64,000 bases of DNA from Chloroflexi bacterium HGW-Chloroflexi-10 (GTDB lineage: Bacteria > Chloroflexota > Anaerolineae > Anaerolineales > Anaerolineaceae), in contig PHBZ01000008.1 in assembly GCA_002840755.1 (NCBI GenBank), positions 62,001 through 126,000 of the forward strand. Reading direction: 5' to 3'. Shown piece after piece: positions 28,182 through 37,217 of this stretch. Both the position numbers and the translations under genes were made by a program. Within the stretch, counting starts at the first letter, position 1, and each line of letters begins with the position of its first letter. Below the pieces are notes generated by a model. That model did no database searches. It had not been told where the DNA came from and was given only the letters and a program-made list of their open reading frames with translations.

Positions 28182-29018
28182 TTAGCGCAGGGTGCGCTGT
28201 AATACCATCTCAACCAGTTGGGCGTATTCTTGCGTGGCGCGAGAGCTGGAGGCTAGTTGCCCGGCATTGCGCTGGCGCGAAGGTTTATAGGTAAATACAT
28301 CCATGTGTGCCGAATGTGCATAAGCCAGGTCGGAAGCCTTGTGTATCGGGTTCAGCATTAGGCGTGGATAGCGTTTTTCCAGCTGTTCTAAAATTTCGCG
28401 CACTTCCAGGCGCTGTTCTTCACAAAGTGTTGGCAGGTATCCAAGAATCTGTAATTCGGGGTTGAAATGGATGCGCACCTGTTCAATGGTGTTTTGCAGT
28501 TCACGCAGCCCCGAAACACCCAGGTAGCTTGGTTCCACTGGAATAAGCACGTGATCGGCAGCAACCAGGGCGTTGATCAATAGATCGCCGGTATTCGGCG
28601 GTGTATCTATAATAATGAAGGCGAATTGATTTTGCACGGTGCGCAGCACATGCGCCAGACGGGTTTCGTTGGCCATCAGAGTGGGTAAAACCCGGGCAGC
28701 TTCCACCATTGCGGAACGGTTGGAAGGGATCACGTGAAGGTTTGGGTGATATTCAGCTTGTTTCAGCATACGCTGAACGGAAGGCGGGGGAGTCTCGGTG
28801 AGCAATGCGGCCAGGGATTGGTGAGCGGCAACGTCATGTTGTCCGTATGCGGTCGCTAATAAGGCGTGTCCTTGTGGGTCCATATCCACTAGCAATACAC
28901 GTCCGTTGATCCCGGGCTGCTCTGCCAGGTGAATGGCCAGTCCGGCAGCCAGGTTGACCGATGTGGTTGTCTTCCCGACTCCGCCTTTTTCATTCGCGAT
29001 TGTGATTGTGATTGCCAT
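28182..29018 (-). CDS. parA: ParA/Soj-family partition ATPase
   Basis: The 278-residue protein has P-loop KGGVGKTT (11-18), Walker A' VLLVDMDPQG and Walker B region FIIIDTPPNTGD. It differs clearly from the ParA at 25612, with a longer loop after the P-loop helix and a C-terminal basic stretch, so the two systems are not a recent duplication. It is followed by parB on the same strand. It should bind non-specific DNA in its ATP form and segregate ParB-bound DNA. Confidence 0.93.
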   Translation of the reverse strand: MAITITIANEKGGVGKTTTSVNLAAGLAIHLAEQPGINGRVLLVDMDPQGHALLATAYGQHDVAAHQSLAALLTETPPPSVQRMLKQAEYHPNLHVIPSNRSAMVEAARVLPTLMANETRLAHVLRTVQNQFAFIIIDTPPNTGDLLINALVAADHVLIPVEPSYLGVSGLRELQNTIEQVRIHFNPELQILGYLPTLCEEQRLEVREILEQLEKRYPRLMLNPIHKASDLAYAHSAHMDVFTYKPSRQRNAGQLASSSRATQEYAQLVEMVLQRTLR

Positions 29019-29241
29019 TTTGCCTCTATTTCCGAAACAATAGACCGAATTGATTCTAATCAGGTTTTTTTGATAGATCTGAGCCTAATTTAGTATAATT
29101 AAACCAATATTAGCACAGTTTTAGGTTGAAAACAACTTAATTAGCTTAAAAACCAGTGATTCATTGTATAATTACGCTAATTCTATTGTAATTAACCGGG
29201 ATTAATGCAATAATAGGCGCAGATTAGTTGGAGGAAGTTCT
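29019..29241. promoter_or_regulatory. AT-rich divergent region with TAATTA-type repeats, possible origin or operator
   Basis: 223 nt separate the divergent parA and AAA ATPase genes. TAATTA-like elements recur (about 29098, 29138, 29170 and 29187), with ATTGTATAATTAC and ATTGTAATTAACC as near-copies about 20 nt apart. The base composition is much richer in A and T than the flanking genes. This suits a double promoter and could also be an origin or ParB-regulated site; I cannot tell which. Confidence 0.45.
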
Positions 29242-30072
29242 ATGTTCAATTCTTTGAACGACGATGAGTGGCGAGTTGCGCGTATGGAGCGCCTGGGGTT
29301 GAAAGAAGATCCCTTTAAATTATCAGCTGATCCGCGCTACCTGTATCTGGGTCCGGAGCATCTGGCCGTATACCGTCAGGCACAGGGGGTCGTCTCGCGC
29401 CGGCGTGGTTTGGCTTTATTCTCCGGTGATATGGGGATGGGTAAAAGTTCACTGGCCCGTCGGATTTACGATCTGTACACCTCTGAAAGTTCCGTGGTCA
29501 TTACCTATATCCATACAGCTTCCTTTAAATCGGCTATGGACGCGGCTCGTCAGATTTCGGTGAATCTTGGTCTACCCACCCAGCGCAGTTTTTCGCGCCA
29601 GTTGGAGACGTTGGAACGGCTGATGGCTGATGAATACACCCGCGGCCATAATGTAGTTATTATACTGGATGATGCCCAGATGATGGAGCCAGAAGCCTTG
29701 GAAGTCATTCATCGCCTGTACAATTTTGATTATGACGCCAAAGTGGTGCAGATTCTGGCTTTTGGTCAGCGTGAAATGAATGGGCTTTTTGAAACCAACA
29801 AGGCAGTTAATGCGCGTGTTTTTGTGCGTCTGGCGCTGCCTCCATTAACCCTTTCCAGTTCGTTGCAGATGGTTCTTTTCCGTTTGAATGTTGCCGGGCG
29901 TAGCGAACCTTTTATTGATGACGATGCCTTTGAATTGTTGTATGACCGTTCGCAGGGTGTACCACGCGAAATTATTCGGTTTTGCGCCTTATCCACTGAT
30001 TTGGTACTGCAATCGGATACCTCGACGATTACATTGGATATTGTGAAAGAGGTGGTTGCTTATGAAGCATGA
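29242..30072 (+). CDS. ExeA-like AAA ATPase
   Basis: The 276-residue protein has an N-terminal motif LGLKEDPFKLSADPRYLYLG typical of ExeA/GspA-type ATPases. The Walker A is SGDMGMGKSS (61-70) and the Walker B is VVIILDDAQMM (about 133-143); the C-terminal lid region follows. Relatives include general secretion ATPases and the transposition helper TniB. Here it lies between partition genes and a replication-initiator-like gene, so a DNA-transaction role, perhaps loading or partition, is more likely than secretion. No peptidoglycan-binding domain is present. GGAGG lies upstream of the start. Confidence 0.85.
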   Translation: MFNSLNDDEWRVARMERLGLKEDPFKLSADPRYLYLGPEHLAVYRQAQGVVSRRRGLALFSGDMGMGKSSLARRIYDLYTSESSVVITYIHTASFKSAMDAARQISVNLGLPTQRSFSRQLETLERLMADEYTRGHNVVIILDDAQMMEPEALEVIHRLYNFDYDAKVVQILAFGQREMNGLFETNKAVNARVFVRLALPPLTLSSSLQMVLFRLNVAGRSEPFIDDDAFELLYDRSQGVPREIIRFCALSTDLVLQSDTSTITLDIVKEVVAYEA

Positions 30073-30391
30073 ATCCCATAATGTCACCAGTAATGCTTGG
30101 GTGCAGCTCTACCAGGCACGCCGCATAACTTCCGATCCCCAATCCCGTCCAGCGGGTCGGCCGCGAAGCTTGGTTCCACGTCATAAAGTTGGGCTTACTC
30201 TTTCCAAAGGCGAGATGGCCGAACTGACCAAATGGCAAACCCGTTTGAGTAAACTGCTAAACCGTAAGGTTTCCGTGGGTGAGACGGTGGGTATTTTGTC
30301 GCGTCTTTGCAGTGCTCGCTTTCAATTGGTGCCCAATGAAAAGGCGCGTAATTTGGACGAATTGGTCCAGATGTTGATTGGTACGGAATAG
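30062..30391 (+). CDS. Small basic protein of unknown function
   Basis: A 109-residue protein from the ATG at 30062, which has AGGTGG upstream and overlaps the AAA ATPase gene by 11 nt. The N-terminal half is basic and polar (QSRPAGRPRSLVPRHK). The C-terminal half looks helical (LSKGEMAELTKWQTRLSKLL, then VSVGETVGILSRLC) and resembles a ribbon-helix-helix or short DNA-binding fold. I do not recognise a family. The overlap suggests co-translation with the ATPase. Confidence 0.65.
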   Translation: MKHESHNVTSNAWVQLYQARRITSDPQSRPAGRPRSLVPRHKVGLTLSKGEMAELTKWQTRLSKLLNRKVSVGETVGILSRLCSARFQLVPNEKARNLDELVQMLIGTE

Positions 30392-30475
30392 ATATTTTTT
30401 CTTCCGATAATACCAGGTGTTTATGGAAGAAAAAATTAACTATCCGAAATTTTCAATTCTAAATCGGTTTTCCAT

Positions 30476-31372
30476 ATGAAACTTGACCGGATTACAGATG
30501 AGAATAACAAGGAGGTGGAAACAGTGAGTGATGAAAAAGTATTCCGCCCGGTGCGAGAGCGGACGTTATCATTTCAGCAAAAAGAAATTCAGACCGCAGA
30601 TCTGGCGGATGGGCATGGTTATGTATCAGTACGCTCTTTATGTTCGGCCTTTGGTTTGGACGGGCGTGCCCAGCGTCGCCGGCTGTTACGTCAGCAGGGT
30701 TATTTTGCCCCTTATACGGCAACCATTCTGATGAACACCCTTGGTGGAGCGCAGCCAACCCTGTGTCTGATGGCTTCTTCTGTGCCGCTTTTTCTTACCG
30801 GGGTAGATCTTTCCAGGGTTCAGGATGAAGAACCTGCCCGTTTGTTAAAAGTGTTTCTGGAGGAAGCCCATATTGTATTGGCCGAACATTTTGGTATCAG
30901 TGAACGGGGTGAAATCCAATTCCTGCGTGAGTCGGTTGCTCGTATGGTAGCCGAACAGGAACAGTACGAAGAGGTGCTATTAAAAAAAGTAGAAGCGGAG
31001 TTGGCCGAAATCCGCCAGGCGCATGAGGAAAAGATTCAACAGATCCGTGATGCGTTTGGCAATTTGCGCCACCAGGTAACCAGTTTGGAGGCCGTAGCCG
31101 GCCCCAAGGTACGCCTGAACCCGGAACAAATGGGCCAACTCCGCCTTGCAGTGGCTACATTGGGCAGTTTAATGCAGGAACGCGGAATAACCAAACCATA
31201 CCCCGGTATCTATATGGATATTACCCGGCTCACCGGGGTGAGTCGTTCGGAAGATATCCGCCAGGAGGATTTTGAAAAAGTGGTTGTCTTTTTGGATCGT
31301 CAGATTCAAGCATTAACGCGTGAGAGCGTAGTGACCGGCCCGGATGTTTCAGAGTCTGAAAATACCGGATAG
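30476..31372 (+). CDS. P22-type antirepressor-domain protein
   Basis: In this 298-residue protein, residues about 38-140 match the phage antirepressor N-terminal domain (P22_AR_N), with GYVSVRSLCSAFGLDGRAQRRR and LFLTGVDLSRVQ. A coiled-coil of about 60 residues follows, and the C-terminal part (YPGIYMDITRLTGVSRSED) resembles the ORF6C domain. In phages these proteins counter repressors. No other phage gene is visible, so here it is probably a DNA-binding or regulatory part of the replicon-like block. Alternative starts with GTG near 30522 (AAGGAGG upstream) would shorten it by about 15 residues. Confidence 0.8.
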   Translation: MKLDRITDENNKEVETVSDEKVFRPVRERTLSFQQKEIQTADLADGHGYVSVRSLCSAFGLDGRAQRRRLLRQQGYFAPYTATILMNTLGGAQPTLCLMASSVPLFLTGVDLSRVQDEEPARLLKVFLEEAHIVLAEHFGISERGEIQFLRESVARMVAEQEQYEEVLLKKVEAELAEIRQAHEEKIQQIRDAFGNLRHQVTSLEAVAGPKVRLNPEQMGQLRLAVATLGSLMQERGITKPYPGIYMDITRLTGVSRSEDIRQEDFEKVVVFLDRQIQALTRESVVTGPDVSESENTG

Positions 31373-31410
31373 ATTAGTGTTGCCTCTTTTTGGTTTGATG
31401 GACGTTTGAT

Positions 31411-32304
31411 ATGGTGGCGGTGGTAAACACTCCGGATCATCTCCAGGCCTGGGAAATGGTATTGGGTCAATTGCGTGCGCAAATGTCGCGGGCGGATTTC
31501 GATACCTGGGTAAAATCCCTGGTTCCCTTAGGCTTTAATGGGTCTGATCAGGTTTTCCATGTAGCCGCGGCAAATGAATATGCCCGCGACTGGGTGAAGA
31601 ATCGCCTGGATGCCAGTGTTTGCCAGTACCTCACCGGCTTATATAATCGTCCCGTAAATCTGGATGTTTCGGTTTCAAACCGGTTTTACCAGCCGCAAAA
31701 CGAATCGCAAAATGGTATCCCGAATCGCATGGTAACACCGGCAGTGTATGACGAATTTACCAATCAGTCAAAGAAGCCGGCGTCCAGACCTACAAAGGAA
31801 GAAACATCGGAAAATGAAGGGCCCAATGGCAGCAAACGCAAAGTGATGCTGGCGCGCGCCTATGGCAGTGAGCGGGCTCGCATCATTCAACCGGAACGGG
31901 GGATGTTTGAAACCAATTACCTGTGGAAAGAATGGGTTCCTTACATTGGTCTATCCGGCCATGCTGTGGTGCGCGGCGCTCGTGGTCTGTGTTATTGGAA
32001 CCCGATTACCGGTGAATTAAGAAATAAGATTGAAACGGATATGGCAGCGTTGGCTGCTGAAGCGCACGTCAGTGTGCGTACACTAAAAACGGTGCTCAAG
32101 GATGAAATGATCCGCCGTTACTTCATACGCTATACCGTGCGCCGTATTATGACAACCAATGGAATTCGTACTGCCGGCATTTACATGCAGGTGCGCATGG
32201 ACGACCCGCTAACCCCCAGAGATCAGGAAGCGATTAGCTTTTTTGAAGAAGGGGAGTGGTATGATGCTGAATTTGAGGATGAAACCGAAGAGTGGAACGA
32301 TTAA
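31411..32304 (+). CDS. Replication-initiator-like protein with DnaA N-terminal domain
   Basis: Of its 297 residues, about 10-90 match DnaA domain I, including WEMVLGQLRAQMSRADFDTWVKSL and NEYARDWVKNRL. There is no AAA+ domain. After a charged linker, the C-terminal half (about 150-270) contains VSVRTLKTVLKDEMIRRYFIRY, which reads like a winged helix or HTH. The combination suggests a DNA-binding protein that uses the DnaA-type domain to recruit helicase or partners, as in some plasmid initiators. It is the last gene of the block and its stop overlaps that of the convergent LON-domain gene. Confidence 0.78.
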   Translation: MVAVVNTPDHLQAWEMVLGQLRAQMSRADFDTWVKSLVPLGFNGSDQVFHVAAANEYARDWVKNRLDASVCQYLTGLYNRPVNLDVSVSNRFYQPQNESQNGIPNRMVTPAVYDEFTNQSKKPASRPTKEETSENEGPNGSKRKVMLARAYGSERARIIQPERGMFETNYLWKEWVPYIGLSGHAVVRGARGLCYWNPITGELRNKIETDMAALAAEAHVSVRTLKTVLKDEMIRRYFIRYTVRRIMTTNGIRTAGIYMQVRMDDPLTPRDQEAISFFEEGEWYDAEFEDETEEWND

Positions 32305-32963
32305 TTCCACATCGCTAAATTGCGGGCATGGTCTGCGGTGATAGGTAAAAGGTCGCGTAGTACCGCGTTTTCCCGTCGATAGAGGCGTTCCACCGCTAGG
32401 CAAATCTCCAGGGCAGATGGGGCAGTCAGAATGGGTTGTTTCTCTGGGGAGGGAATTTGTAAAAGAGATGCCGAGAGGAACAGAAAAGTTAACGGATCGT
32501 CTGGCATGTCAATCTGGCTTAAGTCGATTTCCATGGTATCCATCCGATCCAGGGTGCGCAAATAGTATTCTACCTGTTTGCGCAAGGAGCGTAAGCGCCG
32601 GTAAATATCCAACGGGCGGTGAAAATCCACGTTATATTCCTGAACATCCGCTATCAGATACGGATAATCATGATATTGTTCCTCAATCTGAATGCGCTTT
32701 TCTCCAATGGCGGATATATTCATCCGTCCATCTTCGAGTGGTTCCACATGTGTGACGCGCGCTGTAGTGCCCACCAGGTGTGGTTCTGGGACTGCGCCAA
32801 GGCTTTCGTTGCCGCGGCGGATCAGGGCTACGCCAAAAACTGGCTCATGTAGCAAAATCTGCTGCATCATTAATTTATAACGGTTTTCGAAGATATGTAA
32901 ATGCAGCGGCATCCCCGGGAAAAGAACCGTGTTGAGTGGAAAGATGGGTAATTTGTTGATCAT
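32301..32963 (-). CDS. LON substrate-binding domain protein
   Basis: At 220 residues it is only the N-terminal LON domain, as in standalone ATP-independent family members. PIFPLNTVLFPGMPLHLHIFENRY is the diagnostic first strand pair. A helical segment follows from about 115. There is no ATPase or Ser-Lys protease part. The family is thought to bind unfolded proteins, but its role in bacteria is not well established. The stop overlaps the stop of the convergent initiator-like gene. Confidence 0.9.
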   Translation of the reverse strand: MINKLPIFPLNTVLFPGMPLHLHIFENRYKLMMQQILLHEPVFGVALIRRGNESLGAVPEPHLVGTTARVTHVEPLEDGRMNISAIGEKRIQIEEQYHDYPYLIADVQEYNVDFHRPLDIYRRLRSLRKQVEYYLRTLDRMDTMEIDLSQIDMPDDPLTFLFLSASLLQIPSPEKQPILTAPSALEICLAVERLYRRENAVLRDLLPITADHARNLAMWN

Positions 32964-33336
32964 ATATTCTTAATTCTATGTTATCTGCTCAGCATTGCCA
33001 TTGGATATATAAGGTTATCATTTTACCCGAAAATCGCCATATATCCCCTCATATGCCTCGCGAAATTGTTCCATGGTTGGCCTTTCGTATTTCTCTTTCT
33101 TCTGTTACCTTTCCTCCGTTTACTTTGCTCGTTTCTTCTTACTCGTTTCTTTTTTTCTCTTTATTTTTTGCTCAGCGAGAAATTGTATTTCTCGCCCTCT
33201 CAACTAGCACTAATCCACAATAATGTCGAAACACACCCCTCATTCCAAACTCATGCTAAAATTTTTTACAAAAAAGCAATCTGCCTGAATATCGTATAAT
33301 GATTAATAAATCTGCCAATCTCAACAGAAAGGTGCC
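32964..33336. other. 373-nt spacer, pyrimidine-rich, with one hairpin
   Basis: The stretch 33090-33170 is unusually rich in T and C on the plus strand. A perfect 9-bp stem with a 3-nt loop, GCGAGAAAT/ATTTCTCGC, lies at 33175-33195. No T-run follows on either side. No coding region is supported. The promoter of the oxidoreductase gene presumably lies near the right end. Confidence 0.45.
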
Positions 33337-34302
33337 ATGAAAGCAGCTGTTTACCAAACCTATGGTCCGCCCGAAGTTCTGAAAATCATGGATATCGACC
33401 CGCCGGCCTTCGGTGAAGAGCACACCGACCGTGTTCTGATCGAAGTCCATCACGCCTCCGTCAACCCCTTTGATTACCTCCATCGCAGCGGTTACCTTCC
33501 CGTTCGCCTTTCCAATGGTTTCTTAACCCCCAAAGAACAGGTTCTGGGGATAGACGTCGCCGGCCGGGTAATCCGCATTGGAAGTGGTGTAACCCGCTTC
33601 CAGGTTGGCGACCTTATTTACGGTAACTGCCTGGGTTCGCATGCCGAAACGGTCCGCGCCCGTGAAAACACCATCTCTGTCATGCCCAAAAACCTGACCA
33701 CACACCAGGCAGCAGCTGTACCCACAGCCGCGCTGACAGCTTTGCAGGCGCTCAGGGATGGGGCTCAAATCACTTCAGGGCAAAAAATATTAATCAACGG
33801 CGCGTCTGGCGGCATTGGTCATTTTGCTGTTCAGATTTCCAAATTTTACGAAGGGGAAGTAACCGCCGTTTGTAGCACGGCCAACTTGTCCTGGGTCAAA
33901 GAATTGGGCGCTGACCATGTAATCGACTACACTCGTGAAGATTTTACCAAAAACGGCATGCAGTACGATGTCATTTTTGATGCCGTAGCCAAAAAGACCT
34001 ATTTCAACTGCAAGCCTTCCCTCACCCCAACCGGAGTCTACATTACCGAAAACCCCTTGAGACCAGCTGGACAGGCTTTTCAGGTACTCTTTAGCGCCGT
34101 CATCCGTGACCGCCATCTAAAAACTCACCTCACTCAGCCGGGTTATGAAGACCTGGACTTTTTGCGCAAGCTGATCGAAACCGAAAAACTAAAACCCGTC
34201 ATTGAAAAAATCTATCCCCTGAATGCAATCGCGGCCGCCCATCGTCATGTCCAAAATGGACATACACAAGGAAAAATCGTTATTGCAGTCCAACCCGGAT
34301 AA
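33337..34302 (+). CDS. Zinc-independent quinone oxidoreductase / MDR-family reductase
   Basis: This 321-residue protein has an N-terminal GroES-like fold (MKAAVYQTYGPPEVLKIMDID) and the motif VLGIDVAGRVIRIG. The Rossmann nucleotide-binding loop is ILINGASGGIGHFAVQ, followed by GADHVIDY. No structural or catalytic zinc ligands are visible, so it belongs with NADPH-dependent quinone or enone reductases. The substrate is unknown. AGAAAGGTGCC precedes the ATG. A fragment resembling its N-terminus lies at 44741. Confidence 0.9.
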   Translation: MKAAVYQTYGPPEVLKIMDIDPPAFGEEHTDRVLIEVHHASVNPFDYLHRSGYLPVRLSNGFLTPKEQVLGIDVAGRVIRIGSGVTRFQVGDLIYGNCLGSHAETVRARENTISVMPKNLTTHQAAAVPTAALTALQALRDGAQITSGQKILINGASGGIGHFAVQISKFYEGEVTAVCSTANLSWVKELGADHVIDYTREDFTKNGMQYDVIFDAVAKKTYFNCKPSLTPTGVYITENPLRPAGQAFQVLFSAVIRDRHLKTHLTQPGYEDLDFLRKLIETEKLKPVIEKIYPLNAIAAAHRHVQNGHTQGKIVIAVQPG

Positions 34303-34526
34303 TCTTATCTCTGAGTTGTGCGACGATTCCTTCTCACAACCCATTGTTGACCATGTGCCTCCTGATCTATTTAGGGTCCTCTTACCATTATTCTCTACTG
34401 TTAAATTAAATTTCCTCATTTATATTCCTTATACTGGTCATTCATTGTTAAACTTATAAATTCACCGACCTGTATTTCCACTTTTCATGATTGTGTTTTT
34501 AATCCAAACATTGAAAATCGCGTCGA

Positions 34527-37217
34527 ATGTATAATTTTGGAACAGAAAAAATGATTCCCCTACACCTGGATGTTACCCCCTATACCATCAATGCAGTTTC
34601 CCTGGTGATCATCGGATTGGCCAGCACCATCTATTTACTGCGCCTCAAGGAAAAATTGGTGACCACCTGGTGTATGATCATCGGGTTGGTTAGTTTTACC
34701 GCCAGTATGGTCACCATGTTTCTAACTGGCATTGTTTTGTGGGGCAGCGCGTTTAGCCCATTGACTGAAGCCTTCTCGGTAGTTGGTATGGCGGCCATGA
34801 TCGAATTCGCCTATCGCTACCCGCAGAACGCCACCTCGGTTGGATCTCGTCTGGTACGGGTATTGACATTGGTGGCCAGCCTTGGGGCGCTGGCCTTAGG
34901 CTTTGGATATACCGTTCGCTGCCTGGCGTTGCATACTTTCATCCCGAAACTGCCACCGGCTTATGGCTACCTCAACCCGGCTACGTTCCTTCTGGCATTA
35001 GGAGTCAGCATTTTTCGGACGATCGCAATCCAGAGTGGGAGGGCTCCTGGCTGGGGTGGAGCTTTAAAAGCTTTCGTCTCGCCACAGGAACGACCCGCGC
35101 GCTTGCTGCGTAATTTTTCGTTGGCGTTATCAATCGGTCTAGTCCAGGGTGTCGTGTCCGCAGTGGGACTGCCAGGCATCTTTCCCGCGTCGCTTGGTCT
35201 GATTCTGATTAATCTTTCCCTGCTGCTCATGCTGGCGGCGGTCGTTTACGCCTCCTTTGATTTCACAGCTCAACAGCCAAGCCTGGTGGTGCGTTTGGCC
35301 GGGCTAACACTGGTAACCTTACAGGCTGTTTTGGGCATGATTGCTCTTTACAATGCCAATCTGATAGAGAGGTGGATCGTTGATCGGAATACATCCATCT
35401 TGGAAAATACACGCGAAGCGTTGTTGGCCGGCCATCCGGAAGCTGTCCCCTGGGAGGTAATCTATATTCTCAGTTGGCCTTTGGATAGCCCAAATGGAAC
35501 TGCTGCCCAGGGACGCCTGGTCACTGCGCGGTCGCCTGGTTTCGATCCTCAGCCTCTCTTCCGCGAAGACACTGCCGCACAGGTCCCTCAGGTCTGGGGA
35601 TATTTTCTCGAAGGTAGCCTGATTAGGGAAGCAGCGGCCCATTCGCAGCAGATCCGCATGCGCTATGGCGATAACCCCGCCGGCACCTTTTACCAATATG
35701 TCGGGTTCGTGTTAGATTTGGATGCCGTGCGTTACGAAGTGGGTTTCAGCCTGGCGGAATTAAGCAGCATCACCCAGAGTCAAAACACTGGAATGATCTG
35801 GGGTGTATTGTGTAGTGCCTTGTTTATCCTCTTTGTTTTTCCGCTGTTCTTCCGTTCGAATCTCATCCGCCCGCTGGACCGCTTGTTGAATGGTGTCCGC
35901 CAGGCGGACGAAGGCAACCTGGAAACCCGGGTAACGGTAACCCATAATGACGAAGTGGGATACTTAACAACGGCTTTTAATAAAATGATTTCATCACTCA
36001 GGCAGGAACTGGACGGTAGACAAGAGGCCGAAGCGCAGTTACGCCAGCTTAACCTTACACTCGAAGAACGGGTATCCAACCGCACCCGTGAATTAGAAGC
36101 TTTGTATGATGTGACTGCGGCGAGTAGCCAGGCCAGGGATACCCAGACACTCTTAACCATCCTTTTGGATCGCAGTTTGCGTGCGCTACGGGGTCAGTCC
36201 GGGTTCATCCTCTTGTTTGATGAGCCGGTTGCAGTTTCAAAGCAAAGCGAAGTAGGGGTTAAGCTGGCTGCCAGCCACAACCTGCCGTCGAATTGGTTGT
36301 CTTATTTTCAAACGATGCATATTGAAGATAGTTGGATCTCTTCTGTCATTGATAACCCTGAACCGCTATTAATTTCAGACACCTGGCAGGATGTTCGTAT
36401 TCCCCCATTTATGTGCCAGGAAGATCCCCTGGTACTCATTCTCGCTCCCTTACACGCTGGTTCACAGGCCCTGGGTATCTTGGGAATGGGTCGGCCAAAG
36501 CAGCAGCATTTCGATTTGGATGAGGTTGCTTTGTTGGTTTCTATCGTTAATCAGGTGGGTGTAGCTGTCCACACCGATTACCTGCGTCAGCGTGCGCAGC
36601 AAGCTACTGTTTTGGAAGAGCGTCAGCGTCTGGCTCGCGATTTGCACGACTCTGTTACTCAGTCTCTGTATGGGTTGGTAACCATGACAGAAGTTGGTTT
36701 GATGCAGGTGGAAAACAAAACTTTGGCTTCTCCGCAAGATACGTATCGAAAAATTGGGCAAACTACTCGTCAGGCCATCCGCGAAATGCGCCTTTTTATC
36801 CATCAACTTCGTCTTCCGGAGCTGGAAAAAGAAGGGCTGGTCAACGCATTGGATCTACGCTTGGCCGCAGTTGAAGGCCGTTCGGATGTTAAAGCGCGTC
36901 TCATCGCAGATGAAAATATCCATTTGCCCTTACCTGTCGAAACAGCCTTGTATCACATTGCCCAGGAAGCATTGAATAATTCATTAAAACATGCCGGCGC
37001 TGCTAACGTAACCATTACCCTGTCTCGTACCCCGCTGGAAGTGGTGATGGAAATTGTGGATGATGGAAAAGGTTTCTCGATCACACAGCGCAAAAATGGA
37101 GGCATGGGTTTATCCAATATGTACACCCGCGCCCGGGAGATAGGCGCTTCATTGGAAATTACATCTCAACCCGCTCAGGGTACCCAGGTTAAAGTCATCC
37201 TGAAGGAGAAACCATGA
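34527..37217 (+). CDS. Membrane sensor histidine kinase, NarX/LuxR-system type
   Basis: The 896-residue kinase has about seven hydrophobic segments in the first 260 residues, an extracytoplasmic stretch and another membrane segment near 415-440. HAMP follows (about 440-500), then GAF (about 530-690), a HisKA_3 dimerisation domain with the phospho-accepting His in LARDLHDSVTQS (about 707), and a HATPase with N-box NSLKHAG and G-box DDGKGFS. It should autophosphorylate and pass phosphate to the NarL-type regulator, whose start overlaps this stop by 4 nt. The start may be the ATG at 34551, because a TATAAT sequence overlaps the first codons and the upstream ATG lacks a ribosome site. Confidence 0.92.
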   Translation: MYNFGTEKMIPLHLDVTPYTINAVSLVIIGLASTIYLLRLKEKLVTTWCMIIGLVSFTASMVTMFLTGIVLWGSAFSPLTEAFSVVGMAAMIEFAYRYPQNATSVGSRLVRVLTLVASLGALALGFGYTVRCLALHTFIPKLPPAYGYLNPATFLLALGVSIFRTIAIQSGRAPGWGGALKAFVSPQERPARLLRNFSLALSIGLVQGVVSAVGLPGIFPASLGLILINLSLLLMLAAVVYASFDFTAQQPSLVVRLAGLTLVTLQAVLGMIALYNANLIERWIVDRNTSILENTREALLAGHPEAVPWEVIYILSWPLDSPNGTAAQGRLVTARSPGFDPQPLFREDTAAQVPQVWGYFLEGSLIREAAAHSQQIRMRYGDNPAGTFYQYVGFVLDLDAVRYEVGFSLAELSSITQSQNTGMIWGVLCSALFILFVFPLFFRSNLIRPLDRLLNGVRQADEGNLETRVTVTHNDEVGYLTTAFNKMISSLRQELDGRQEAEAQLRQLNLTLEERVSNRTRELEALYDVTAASSQARDTQTLLTILLDRSLRALRGQSGFILLFDEPVAVSKQSEVGVKLAASHNLPSNWLSYFQTMHIEDSWISSVIDNPEPLLISDTWQDVRIPPFMCQEDPLVLILAPLHAGSQALGILGMGRPKQQHFDLDEVALLVSIVNQVGVAVHTDYLRQRAQQATVLEERQRLARDLHDSVTQSLYGLVTMTEVGLMQVENKTLASPQDTYRKIGQTTRQAIREMRLFIHQLRLPELEKEGLVNALDLRLAAVEGRSDVKARLIADENIHLPLPVETALYHIAQEALNNSLKHAGAANVTITLSRTPLEVVMEIVDDGKGFSITQRKNGGMGLSNMYTRAREIGASLEITSQPAQGTQVKVILKEKP

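Noticed and set aside
28182..29018. This ParA could be MinD or a nitrogenase-like ATPase
   Set aside because: Adjacent parB with a GERRxxA box and absence of a membrane-targeting helix favour partition.
30476..31372. An integrated prophage
   Set aside because: Only one phage-type domain is present; no capsid, terminase, tail or integrase genes are visible.
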